DNA from: Zygaena filipendulae
Lineage: Eukaryota > Arthropoda > Insecta > Lepidoptera > Zygaenidae
Direction: 5' to 3'
Length of the DNA stretch: 64,000 bases
Assembly (NCBI GenBank): GCA_907165275.2
Contig: OU015649.1
Span: 4,432,001-4,496,000 of the forward strand
The first letter of the stretch is position 1. Every line of letters begins with the position of its first letter. The notes beneath the pieces were generated by a model, which saw only the letters and a program-made list of their open reading frames with translations, was not told where the DNA came from and did no database searches. A program made the translations under genes and the position numbers. Below, one piece after another: positions 24,131 to 36,734 of the stretch.

Positions 24131-27100
24131 AATCGGGATCTAATATCAGGTTCGGTTTCAGCGCATGGTGTAAACACGTTCGTATTGAGGTGGCTTCGAG
24201 TGTTCGCCGCAGGAGTTACGCGGTTCGATGCCATATCAATCCATTGCATAGTAAACATCTCCACATGTTAGCTATTTTACTTACATAATAAATGAGTGTA
24301 GTTTCAATTAGATTTACCAAATACGAATGTACTAACTCTACCGAATCGGAGGTAGGCACTAGGCACGACAACGGTGCGTACAGACTGTATAACAAAACAT
24401 GTTATACAACATTGTCACATAAAATTTTTCAGATAATGTTAACACTGAATGTTATATAACAATTTATAAAACTTAGTCTCGTTTGTTTTTTTTTTTTATT
24501 ATTTAAAAGTACAACAGTCGCTGCCGCAGCTAGTGAAACGTCCTCTCAGGGACGACATTGTGGATAGCATAACACTGAAGAACGACAAAAGATAATGGTT
24601 ATATAACATTGTTATACTAATATATACAGTCTTGTTTTATGTTGCAATGTTGTAGAACAATGTTACATAGTGTCACAAAATAAGTCCTATGTAATATATT
24701 CTTTCTGTTTTATGTAGGTATAATGCATAAAAGAGAAAGATTGTAAGAGTGACAAGCAATAATTTAAAAGAAAGATGCATAAATGGTATAATTTATGAAT
24801 GTGTTTATATAGTATGATTGTTAATAAACATCATAGGTAGGTATATGTACTTGAAAGTCGTCGATGATCTTTACAATAAAGAATCCTTACATGGAAGTTT
24901 TCGTTGTGTCAATATAATTACCTGTATTGTAATTACCAGTCAAACAAAATTATTTGTAGTACCTAAGTAGTACCGGTAGGTACTTTCTTACCTACTTAGA
25001 CTTAGAAAAAAAAAGATATGATTCACATAAATGTAGCTTTGAGCGTGCCTGGGGTCCGGTGGAGATTATGAATGTTTATGCTGAAAATAATGCTCAGTTG
25101 TGGTATTCGGTGCAAATATTTGAAGACGTCGTCAAAGGGCGGCTTTTTGCGGAGGTCCTTGCTTTGGTGCCGACCGCGGCCCGCGCGGTCTGCGGCCGCC
25201 GCGCCGTCAGCTACGGTCAGATAAACCGATTATTTAGCCTTTGAAAATATGTATAGGTACACAACTAGATGGAACTTTGTTAAAGGAATAAAGCCCATAA
25301 ACAGCATCAGTATCGCGAAATTCAGTCACAGACCACAGTACCTTTACGGTCATAGAAGGCATTCAGCGCACGCAGAGTTGTAGAACTGAAAGTGTGGTTG
25401 AACAACTAGAGATAACGTGAGTAGTCACTAGTCACGAAAGACGCAGGTGTTAAGGCACAAAAGTAATTTCGCGCCGTTCCGCACAAAAACTTCAAGTGTT
25501 TTGTGTTTCAATTTCGAACGGATATTTTAATGAAACTATCGCTCTTGTAATATTTCTATGTTTATGGCTCAGAAGAATAACTGTTATTGTTCTGAGGTTT
25601 ATGGTCTTCGTTATTCAAATTTTGCAGTGCCACTCTACATTGTCTACTATATTCTTATGGTATTAAATATTGGTATTAAACCCTACTAATATTATAAATG
25701 TGAGAGTGTGGATGTTTGTTACTCAATCACGCAATAATTAGATTTTTTTCTGAAAACAAAGCAGCTCTGTGTTTGCTCAATCAATATTTTGGACATTAGA
25801 TACAAAATACTGTTATACCTATATATAGTTTTTCAACTAGTACGAAGAGTGGGTAGATTTTTTCCGTGTACCTACCTACCTGATTAAATTTTTTACAACT
25901 ATGTTGTTTTAAACCACAGAGAAAAGAAATCGAGATAGAGATGACAATATGTAGGCGGGGCAGGCGCGCCACGGTTGCAAAGGAAGTTAGAGCTAATGCT
26001 CCAACTCGCTCAAAACTTCTTTTACTAGTATCTCAAGTAACTATAGTTTCCACAATATTCCCAAAACTGTAAATTTTGAAAACAGCGACTAAGTAAAAGC
26101 GTAACCAAAAAGCGTTCAATACCTACATTTCTTTACGTTAATGAATGTTTTAGTGCGTGATGAATAGTTTTGTACGCGAAAATCACCCGGCGACACTGGT
26201 TTTGTTTTTTGTTTTCATACTAAATTGAATTGATGTCCTTTCTATCAGGTATTTTCTGTTCTGTGTTTTAAAACATACACCTAATTACATTAGGAATGTA
26301 CTAATTGGCGAGTTACTGTTGTACTTGGTTATTTGTTGTTAAAAATTGTGAGAGATGAACTTGTTAAAAACAGGACATGTAAAAATAAATTGAAATTCGA
26401 AACAAATAATCATTCAAAGTATTATGCAAGCCGTGCCTCATGTAACGATATGCCTATATCCGTGTCCCCTTCACTTACCTATTCAAAGCCCGCCAAAGGC
26501 TTTGCGGCGCTCCAGCAGCGGTTGCGTGTAACTTAACGAACCCTCTTTGAATCTTTAATGCAGTTTCGTTTAATGTAAGCTAGTTCTCAACTTCGACGGT
26601 GCCCGTATCACTATTTGTTTGCAATATTGTAACATGGAACTGAGGAATAACTATAGTCATAATTTCCAAGTCGTTATTTATTCATTCGAGATCCGTCTGT
26701 CAATATCATGATGGAAAATTTACTAGTAAAAGAATATTAATATATAGTTACATACCTACCTACCAGCTGTTTTTTATTTGTCTATGTCGGCTCTTTTTTT
26801 CTTCTTTTATTGCGAAAGTGATTCATTATTAAATTATGTTTAAATATTGTAAGTACAATGTTTAGAGAATCAGATCTGATAATTTTTGGAAAATTTTTCA
26901 TATGAAAGGTTATTCATGTTATTTAAAAAAAAAAAACGGTTAAATAACAATAAGTACGAGTGTTAGGTAATCATAATATCATTCCATACAGATTGACTAA
27001 ATCCCACACAGCTTGAACCAGCTGAACTAATATTTCAAACTCACTGTGCCCCGCGGTTTCACCCGCGTGAATTTCGGAATCCCCGCAGGAACTCCAAAAT

Positions 27101-28623
27101 TCTCTTATATTCTTCTTCTCCTTACAATAACAAATACAACAAAAAAAGAATTAGTCAAAATGGTCCGGCAGTCCAGCCGCGTGATGCCGCGTGACCTAGG
27201 GAAATAGAGATTCATTTTTATATAATTAATATATATAGATAACCTGAACTTCTTACATTTTTGAATAATGTCAAAAGATGTACTCGTATGTATGTATATT
27301 TAATCAGTCACAAAGAGTTGAGTTAGTCAGGAGCAGAATTAATTCCATTACCAATACAAACATCTACCTGTTTGGCAGGCAGGTACCCCGTTCCTCAAAC
27401 GAAAGGGAGCCGAGTGGCACCCGACTTCGCAAATTAGATTTTGTATAATGCCTATTTTAATTTGCGCCATCGTCGTCGCTAAACATTGCGAGCTCTTTAA
27501 TGTTTAAGCGGGCGCACAAACTCTCGCTGTTGACTCTGTGCGGGCGGCGCGGCGGCTGCGGCGGCTCTCGGTTGACATTCATGTACAACGCAAACATGTT
27601 CTGTTGGGCGCCCCGGCCCGGCCGGCCCGGCGCGGCGCGATAATAAGCTTACCGGCCGAGGGCGGCGCCGCCCCCGCCCTGCCCCGCCCTAGCCTCATGC
27701 TGTTATTAAATTCTTTTGTTGATCCGAACCGACGGAATGCCCAGTTATTCAGCTACAGTCCGGTTTGCGGGATCAACTTAAATATCTTCAAACGGAACTG
27801 TCTTTTGAACCGGCGCAGAATGAAGGGATAGAACGAGTTGTTTGCATTTTTCCATCATCTCAACACAAAGCCCTTTGTTCTTTGGATCTGTGCCCAACAC
27901 GTATAGTTATTTTAATATAACATTTCATAAAAGTCTGCTGCAACAATCGGCTTGTTTATTAAATTTAATTTAAATAGGCAACCATCAAAATGTAAAATGA
28001 AATGGAAAGTTGTAATCTAGGCAGCAGGTGCGCGGGCTCCCACCAGCACGCAGCACGTCGGTGTACATCGCATGAGAAAAAGCAATTATAAAATAAGCTG
28101 CATAAATTAAAACATGAAAATCCGAGCACATGCCTCACCCCCGCTTCATACGAATTTAGACATCTAAGCTGGGCGCGATTCATTTCTGAAACATTACTCT
28201 CCGCTCAACAATAAAACTCATTAATTCTCTCGTGTGGTCGCGTTTTATAAATGTTTCACGTATATTAATAAAATTAACAAAGCGAGTATACGCGAGAGGG
28301 CGATTTCTCAACAAAGAGTTGGACCGGAGTACAATGGGGGATAAAATAAATACGTTGAATTTAGCAAACAGTACTAGCGCGCACACAAAGAGCTCCTGAG
28401 GCGGGTGGACGGATACATCTGAATTCTGAACCTTCGGTTTCGGGAGGCGCAGGCGCCTGGCTTCATTCTTCCACTACTTACGTATAAAAATAAGGCTCAG
28501 TAATCGCTCACTTGAAAACTAAGCCCGATTTCCTTTGCACGCTACTTAAAGGCTACACGCATGACCAAATATTTTAGTCAAAAACCTCGAATAATAGATC
28601 ACAACGGTCCAAATATGTTAGAG
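24131..28623. other. Noncoding, with GC-rich islands and two minus-strand donor sites
   Basis: No gene could be supported. Helitron-like fragments lie at about 25,681-25,750 (5' part) and 27,046-27,110 (3' part, minus). CpG-rich islands lie at 25,120-25,215, 26,440-26,540 and 27,440-27,800. On the minus strand, consensus donors follow GC-rich sequence at 26,479 (AATAG/GTAAGTGA) and 27,653 (GGCCG/GTAAGCTT). Upstream of the second, an ATG opens 15 codons to the donor (roughly 27,697-27,653), without a recognisable product. Confidence 0.3.
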
Positions 28624-28870
28624 ATTAGCCGCCGCACTCAGAGTCGACTTTAATGATTACTTAGTTAAGTATAGATTTTTAAAACAAAACTGCCGCAATC
28701 AGACAAGTTTAATAAATTAATGTTAATTGGCATTTAACTAATTTAGGTACATCTCATTAAATGCCAATTAACATTAATTTACTGAACGTCTCTGATTGCG
28801 ACAGTTTTGTTTTAAAAATCTATACTTAACTAAGTAATCATTAAAGTAGACTCTGAGTGCGGCCGTTAGT
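28624..28870. mobile_element. Foldback MITE of about 247 bp
   Basis: Two arms of about 115 bp (28,624-28,740 and 28,757-28,870) are reverse complements with few differences; the outer ends contain GCACTCAGAGTC/GACTCTGAGTGC. The loop is about 15 bp and there is no coding content. Confidence 0.85.
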
Positions 28871-31319
28871 CTATTAAAACACAAACTCTTATCTTATCGC
28901 TCTCCTATAAACTAAAGACTTACTTACTGCTTATTGTAATCCATTTACAGCCATAGTAACCGCAACTCCACCCTTATTGGAAGATCACTATCGTTGTGTC
29001 CGCCGTTTAGTGTCTCTACAGACCGCTACTTATCGCACAAATTACACCGTTCTCTCGAAAACTAGAAAAAGGTGGAGATTTTTTGCACAGCTTAGCGCAA
29101 TCCCTTACTATTAGAAAATAAAATTCCAATCGTAAAAAAGACAAAGCGAGTATACTATGAAAAAAAAACATTGAAGAAGCCAATCCGGAAAAATATTATC
29201 GCTTTTAATGTTGGTAATATATGATTATTATGTTATCACAGTCATTGTATTATTTAGGTATCCTAACTAGCTGTTCTCGCGGATTCACTTGCTTGAACTT
29301 CGGACTTTTATTATAGATTATAAATGACATCTAATGATATCCACATGAAAATTCATTGGGTAGTTTAGAAAATCTAATGTGACACGGATAGTCAGTGGCG
29401 GCGCAAGACTTAAATTGTGTGTGGGCTAGCAAATTAAAAAAATATGTCGGTCCACACTTCAAACATCCTGTATAAAATCCTGTTTTAGTAACCAATACAT
29501 ATTATGACATTAAATTAAATGTTTCACAAAAATACATAAAAATATATAAAATTCTGAATTCCTAATTTCTTAAATGCAGTACGCACAGGGCGTTATGGTG
29601 GAAATGCTGGTCCTGCAATCGGTACATGGTTTTGAAAATTGGATATCTGTCCATATTGAAACCAACAAATATTCTGACGAATTCACTATATACACAGTGC
29701 ATTGTTTTATTGAATTTTAGTTCAAAATACAAGGTGAGAGGTATGACACTCAATAATTGAACCGAAAATTACTAACGATAAGACTTGTAATCAAGAAGCA
29801 CCTGAACATCGGGTATAACACTTAAATACTTTTTCTACTTCTCATAAAATCTATCCACAATGACCGATCTATATATGGGCCATAACTATTGTTTGTAAAC
29901 GATAAAAGTCAATATAAACTCGTAACAAAATATAGTGAGAAAGGTTTTGCCTTTTTGTTCGTGGTAGGGCTAACGTTTACGAATCTCCAGTTGAGCCCTC
30001 ACTAGAGGATTTTATTGCCATTCGTATTGTCGGCCAGAGATTTACTTTGACATGTTGCAATTCGTTTCATCGGCGAAAAGATTGTCTTTTACAATTCTAC
30101 GCGTTGTTTTTATATTTGGTATACGAGTGCAAAAAAGCCATCTATTTATAGACGACTAGCTAGTCGCCAGCGGTTTCTCTCGTGTCAGTTTCGTAAATCC
30201 TGCACGAACTCTATCAGCATGAAAGTGGCCTATCTACTATTCCGAGAACTATTAAGTACCTGCCTATTCTTAGTTATACACCAAGTAGCTTTTCCTCCGC
30301 GGCGATTCTCAATCTTTTCGATATTCCCGCTGGAACTCTTTATCAAAAGTAGGTATCCTGTCACTCAAGAATACTGTATAGCTCCCTATCAATGAAAGAA
30401 TTTTTAAAATCTGTTCAGTAGTTTCAGAAATTACCCTCCCTATGCTAACTTACAAACTTAACCTCTTTATAATATGAGCTTAGAAACCTAGATAGTTACA
30501 AATGGCGCTTTCTTTGTTACCTGTAGGTATATTAAATTATTTTACTGTCAGTAAATGATCCATATGCAGAAATTATCCACAGTTATATGTAAACATGGAA
30601 TATGTAAAATCAATACGCAAACGTACCCTCGTTGACTAATGACTATTAATTAGTATTGCCAGCTGCGATGGATAGAATAATAAATATTAAACGTTACCTC
30701 CGTCAACAGCCACACAGCTGAGTGCGGTGTGTCGGGTAAAATGCACCAGGCAACACATTAACAGCGTACCCGGGGAAGGCCTTTGTCTACACTACACGAA
30801 TTACGGAGGAGGCGAAAATTTAAATACCCGCCGGTACTGTTTTACATGTAAGAGATGCATTTTGCATCTAATGTGACGATTAAATAACGCGACAAAGAGT
30901 TAGGTACTTGCGTGCTTGTGAGGACCGTATAGAAATTATTTCACAAACATGCGGCGAAAGCGTTAAATAAATAAGTCTTTACTCCATATTATTATGAATA
31001 ACTTTGGTGATTCTAAAGTCACACATTTTTAAGTAAAAATTTACGTTACTAATTAAGTACTATTATATTTTAATAACTCATTCACTCAGTTTTTATAGCC
31101 TAAAAGCTTAATATTCGAATTAGGTAAATCACATTTACATGATAAAAGGACAACAAAAGCTTTACCGTTTAAATTAATTCTCATTAGATAATTACCAAAT
31201 TTTAAAAAGAAACCGATTTTTTTTTAAACGGTCACATCTATAGTAAAAACTCCAACAAACTTAAAACGTTCGACGCAAATTTTAAATAAATTAAAATAAA
31301 ACATAATTTTAATTCGGTG
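28871..31319. other. Noncoding, with eroded Helitron-like ends
   Basis: Minus-strand CTAG ends lie at about 29,267 and 30,155, each followed by a short decayed stretch of the family; a third eroded piece may lie at about 30,290-30,450. A 'cagtggcggcgcaagac' string at about 29,393 resembles a hAT-type transposon end but has no partner nearby. No gene is seen. Confidence 0.35.
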
Positions 31320-31780
31320 CCAAGCCCGCTTTTCAAACTGCCCACTTGGGTTGTTCTTCTCACGACGAGCTCGTGGCGGGAGTGGACTTAGCCCATCTAC
31401 ACATCTACTCCATATTTGGCTTGTCACCGACTTCAAACCGATCAGTAGTAGCACAAACCAATAATAATATTACGTGTATTTTTGTCTTATTTTGTTTTAT
31501 TTTTACCTTTTTAGTTTTGTGTTTTTGGAAGTCGGTTTATATTTTTTTGTTAAAATTTTGTTTATTTCTCGCTTTTCAGTGGGTTGGCTGTCAATACCCA
31601 AATCGCTATAGGTGTGCCTATAATTTTTGAAGAGTTCCCTCGATTTCTCCAAGATTCCATCATCAGATCCCGACTTGGTGGCAATGGGACCTAAGTTTCA
31701 CCCTTTCAAACAAAAAAAGAATTTTCAAAATCGGTCCAACCGACTTCGAGTAATCGCGTAACAAACATACAAAAAATTAA
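31320..31780 (-). repeat. Inverted copy of the repeat at 105-1,395
   Basis: In the opposite orientation this copy has the same parts: 'ggcttgtcaccgacttcaaa', 'accaataataatattacgtg', 'ggaagtcggttta', then one tandem unit with 'gagttccctcgatttctcca' and 'ccatcatcagatc'. It holds one unit where the first element has about two and a half. Confidence 0.7.
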
Positions 31781-32174
31781 AAATAAGTGCATTGCATAAT
31801 TATTCATCTCAACGCAAGCTGAATTAATACAACGTGTCGTGTTTAACTCAGGCTCACATTACCACGCGATTAAGCTAACTGAAAGAATACCCCAAGCTTT
31901 CACGCCAGCGAGCGCAACCACTAGAATATTTTTACAACCCTAATGAAACGAGCAAAACGAACCTTTATAATCGTATTGTCTTTAGCTAAATAGATACGTA
32001 CATAGATTAGACTGGCTATTCCGTGCGGTTTTACTCTATTTTCCATTAAAGTGGTTGCAAAAATCCTTTCATAATGATTACAAACAAACGAAATATGCAA
32101 AACTTTCAAGATTCTTGATTTTTATGAATGAGTCAAAATAATATTCAATTTTCATGTATAGTTTAAAAAAGTAA

Positions 32175-32380
32175 TCCTAACTAATATAAATGTGAAATTG
32201 AGTTTGTTTGTTTGTTACGCTTTCATGCCTTAACGGCTCACCGCTCAACCGATCATCATGAAGTTTGGTATACACGTTGTCAGGTATACAGTGAAGGACA
32301 TATGAATACGATACTTTGTATCCCGGAATTCCTGCGGGAACTCCGAAATTTCCGCGGGTGAAAACGCAGGGGACAGCTAG
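32175..32380 (+). mobile_element. Helitron-like element, full length (206 bp)
   Basis: It begins TCCTAACTAATATAAATG after A and ends GGGGACAGCTAG before T. The 3' hairpin CCGCGGGTGAAAACGC sits about 10 bp inside the end, as expected for Helitrons. All conserved blocks are in order. Confidence 0.8.
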
Positions 32381-34968
32381 TATACGTATTTAACATGTAC
32401 GTAGAGACATGAGTTTCATAATAGAGACTTAATTGAATTAAGTAGGTATTAAAAATACAGCACCAGTAAAAACCTTAAAAATTGAAGGAATTCATTCGAT
32501 ATTTCGTGACGGTACGCATAGCACAGTAGAAAGTATAGTCCAGTGAAGCTCGTCCACTTTCACACACACAAGCAAATATGCCAACGTAGATAAATAAATA
32601 TCTACCTACCAAGTAACATCGCAGCGGAATCACGAGAAGCAATAAAGTTTTGTTAATGTCCCAAAGTCTTATTCAAGAAACGAGTGAAGTGCCATTATTT
32701 GAAACAGCACCCCGGCCTCGATGGGGTAGTTTATTTTCAAGTTAGCTCATTAATTAATTGGGCTTCCACCGCGATGGGCCGTGTGCTTTTTACGACTGCC
32801 ATAAACTCATCTTGCGCAGATCTACGCGACGGACTCTTTGGGTGGCGTCTTTGTTTTCTAGATCATAGTAAAATTGTTTAATAACTAGTTATACACCCTG
32901 GCTTCACCGGAGTCAATTTCGGGTTCCCCTCGAATATTCCGTACAAAATTATCTTATGTAAGTAGGTATCGAGGTATATTCTGTTTCAATATTCGTCCAA
33001 ATCTGTTCTGTCATTTGTAAGTGATTGAGTATCAAACATCCAAATATCATCATTCCTCGTAGTTTCTCCTCTTCTTTACTTATTATATTATTAGTTTCAC
33101 CCACATCAGTTTCCCTCGGGAACACAACATTTTATAACCTTAATTTGATATCTACGTTTCAAGAAGGCTAGTCGCAACGAATTTTGTTGTAGTTTTGTTG
33201 CAATTTGTTCAATAGCATTATTGTTAATTGTTAAACAATATACTTAACATGAAAAAATTTGGTGGCATAATATTTTGCTAAAAGTTGTGGCAAAACCAAC
33301 AAATATTTAGTAACTTTTAAAACTTCTATAGTGACTGTGTGGCAGCAGCATAAAACTTCTTTAACGTTGTGACGTTATTTATGATGATTTTAACTAATTT
33401 TGAAAAACTTAACAAAACAATAAATATTTAAGATTGGCTGGTGTTTGAATATTACCTAAACCTTTGTCGGATCGAAAACTGAGTAGGAATTGCAACGTTT
33501 CCGTCACGCTTTCGTCATTTAAAGCATTTCATTGTATTTTACCTACCTAAAAAAAAAGAAAACAATATAGATAGGTAGTAAACTAACTTTTTGCGAAAAT
33601 CCTTATCAGTAGATTGTATTTTAAATTCTTACACAGCATTTAATTTCAAAATTTTGCGTGCAATTAAGCAATTGTTTGAGCAATTCAGTTTACGACTGAA
33701 CATTCGTTAAAAGAGGCTTTTCGACGCCGCAGCCGGTTTTATGATGGTTCTCGACAGAAAATTGACGGTTTTATTATGGTACTTTGGATTCTTGATTTTC
33801 TTAAACACTTTTACCTATAACTAATAGCTGTGTAACTTCGGTTGTCTTAGATTTTTAATTTTTTCTCAGCTTTCGATCTACATTAAAATATGAAGACATA
33901 GATAATCAATCAAAAAAAAGAATTCATTTAAGAACCACTAGAAGATAACATCACTCTCGATAGATCCACTGTTCAATTACCTACCATAGATCCATGACAG
34001 ATCTATTTATCTGGTTTTTTCCCAGAATATATATTTTTATAAGATGTTCTTAGAACATTTTTGATTGATCCACTAGCGAAAATCGTGATGGATTTATTGT
34101 ATATTAAAATTTCAAATTGCCTACTAAATACCTACTTGAATCATTTGTAACACATGCTGTAACGCTGGCCATAGATTATATCTATCGAATATCTCGGTCA
34201 TGCTCGGTTTGAGCAAAGTAACATAGGAAAAAACTTGAATGGCGTTATATTCTGCCATACATACAGTGTAACACGGAGTAAAACATCCCTCAAGCCCGCT
34301 CCGCGGAAGCTGAACGCGGGACTTTTAATAGCGCCGTACCGCGGTTGCCGGCTGTTGCGAATTTAAATCACCAGCCGCAGTCGCACGGCGAGTTGCCAGC
34401 ACCTGCCCGTTTATTTTATTCCCCACGTCTTCCCACAGTTGCTAGCAATTTTATAACGTCCCAGCGTTATGTTAGCAACACGTAGCTGAGGTACAAATAC
34501 TTAATTGTCTTACGCAGAAGTTTGTGTCAGGCGCTTGTTGAATTTTAAAATAATTTCGAAACAATATTTATAACCATGTATGTGTTTATATTTTATATTT
34601 ATTTTGCAAAACAAGTCTTATTTTATTAACAAAAATCACTAATAATAAATAAAAAAATCTAATAAATATGAGATAAACATTCAGATGTTTCTCAATGTCT
34701 AATTTCTATAGTAATAAATAATAATAAATAATGCTTGAACATTATCAAACACCATCACATGGTGGCCAGATCAAACAGATCTGGTAGGTAAGTACTATAG
34801 GTACACCCGATATATTACATAAACACTTTTGAATGTACATTCATCATATGATACTAACTAAACACTCAGACTTAGGGCAAGCACAAGTGATCATCATATT
34901 GTTAAGAATCTTTTCGCCAACGCCGGTATCGAAACGCGATACCTATCGTGGCATATCGCGATACCTCA
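32381..34968. other. Noncoding, nothing clear
   Basis: An eroded Helitron-like 3' end lies at about 32,886 (minus). A GC-richer patch lies at 34,270-34,440. No gene or RNA is recognised. Confidence 0.35.
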
Positions 34969-35179
34969 GGGCCCTTTATTCACTATGACCATAACACGCC
35001 GCAAAAATTATTTTTCCCTTGCGATCAAAGAAGATTCACTTTAAAAAAATACATTTACAACGGGTGTTATGGTATACTGAATATAATTTGTAATATTTTT
35101 TCGTCTGGAGCGGTCAGAATTGTTTTTAGGACGCGCTTTATGGGCAACGAATGTAGTTGGTCATAGAGAATAAGGGCCC
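34969..35179. mobile_element. MITE of 211 bp with about 25-bp inverted ends
   Basis: The ends GGGCCCTTTATTCACTATGA and, read in reverse, GGGCCCTTATTCTCTATGA are inverted repeats with few differences, continuing to 'CCATAAC'/'CCAAC'. No target-site duplication is obvious. A diverged relative lies at 61,486-61,713 inside an SLC6 intron. Confidence 0.75.
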
Positions 35180-36625
35180 AGATTTGATTAACACTAACAA
35201 AAGCATCGAGAGCATTGAAGGACCAACGATGCTGTTAAGTAGTAGGTATAGAATCAATTGTCTGTCCAGTGAGTTCAAGTCGTTCTAAAAATCGTGGTTT
35301 TTTACTCATCATTTACCTCTAATAGTTCCAGAGCTCCCATAGAGATAAGAGACCCCTCCCAAAAATACATTGTGTATCGACTCTAGTTGTTGAAACACCA
35401 CTAGATCTAATTGTGAATTGTTTTGTAAAAACATCATATTAGATTTTCCATCTTATTGGTTCCATTATGAACACAATATCTTAATAATTTACCTACATTG
35501 AATATAAAATTATCGCAGTCTCTACTAAAATCAATAACGTCTAATTACACACTTCCAACAACACAGAACGAGAATCAACTAAATCTAATTACCTATTATT
35601 ATTATTGTATGTAGTTTTTAAGTACAAGACAAATTTTACTATCTATTTCCATACAAAAACTAAATAAATACTTATTCAAATACTTTTACTACATTTCTAT
35701 ACAAAAATAGACTGATCTTAGATAGGTTACAATAATTTTGTCGAAGCATAATTATAAGAAAACTTTTTAATGACTTTTTTTTAATAAACAGGTATCTTTT
35801 GAATACCTAACAATTTAAATAAATTTAACTTTTATAATTAATTTATGTATAATAATTTTATTATTGTCGTAGAGCCAAAGTTTTTTCAATAAATAATACC
35901 AAGTCTTAGAACTTTGTCACACCAAAGTTACTCTGCTTGGAATAAATAAACTAGTTATAAATATTAAATATTTATCTTGTAAAAAAACTGTAACCGAATT
36001 TTCATTGTTTGCTTATGTATATCATTGGCACAAATGGTTAAGTAAAAAAATGTAGATACAATATCTCTAAATAATTAAAGTTCGGATAGCTTTAATCTTT
36101 AGTATAAGTCGGTACGTCGCAGGCAAATTGTTTTATCTGTTTTCAAAATTTTAAGTGAAATGCTGAGGCAGAAAAATGCCGAGGTTTTGTATTTTCGGGC
36201 ACTCTGTCGTGTGGTGTAGGGTTTGATCTGTGACCTAAGCAGAGTCAATAGGTAGGTAATACGTCTTTTCGATGTGCGAGCATCCACCACAATAGGTACA
36301 TATCCGGTCCTAGGAATTATACAAAAAGAGGAACGTCTGTAAGTGGATGAAAGAGAATACAATAGACCAACGACATACTCGTACATAATGCCCATTCCTC
36401 AAAAAAATATATTTGATAAATGAAAAAATGCCCTACTTATAAAATCTACATAGGTAATTTTATAATAATTTTAATAGGTACAACACATAATTGAGATTTA
36501 AAAAAAAACATACAGATCATCTTCGCGGGCTTCGTGAACTGACATTGCTGTTCATTTCAATCTGAAATGAAGAAAACACTCCTGTATATACTTTGGCCAC
36601 TCGTTGCGACAGCTGACCCTCGTCA
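35180..36625. other. AT-rich DNA downstream of the SLC5 gene
   Basis: A minus-strand ORF of 98 codons (36,099-36,395) shows no motif and is probably chance. The hexamer ATTAAA on the minus strand (36,470-36,475) lies about 260 bp past the SLC5 stop and is a possible polyadenylation signal. Confidence 0.3.
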
Positions 36626-36714
36626 GCTCGGCCCAACATAAGTCGGAACTCATTGTAGGTACTGACAGACATCCCGCACTTCGGCTCGGCCCAACATAAG
36701 TCGGACCTCATTGT
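36626..36714. repeat. 57-bp direct duplication just past the SLC5 stop
   Basis: The string 'ctcggcccaacataagtcgg' and its continuation occur at about 36,627-36,657 and again at 36,684-36,714. Both probably fall in the 3' UTR of the SLC5 gene. Confidence 0.65.
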
Positions 36715-36734
36715 ACTTCAAATGAGATGTACCA

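Noticed and set aside
24180..24240. tRNA-like B-box string GGTTCGATGCC
   Set aside because: No A box at the right distance and no cloverleaf can be drawn.
24370..24690. Several GTTATATAACATT-like strings suggesting another MITE
   Set aside because: The motif is itself palindromic and the outer parts do not form a consistent inverted repeat.
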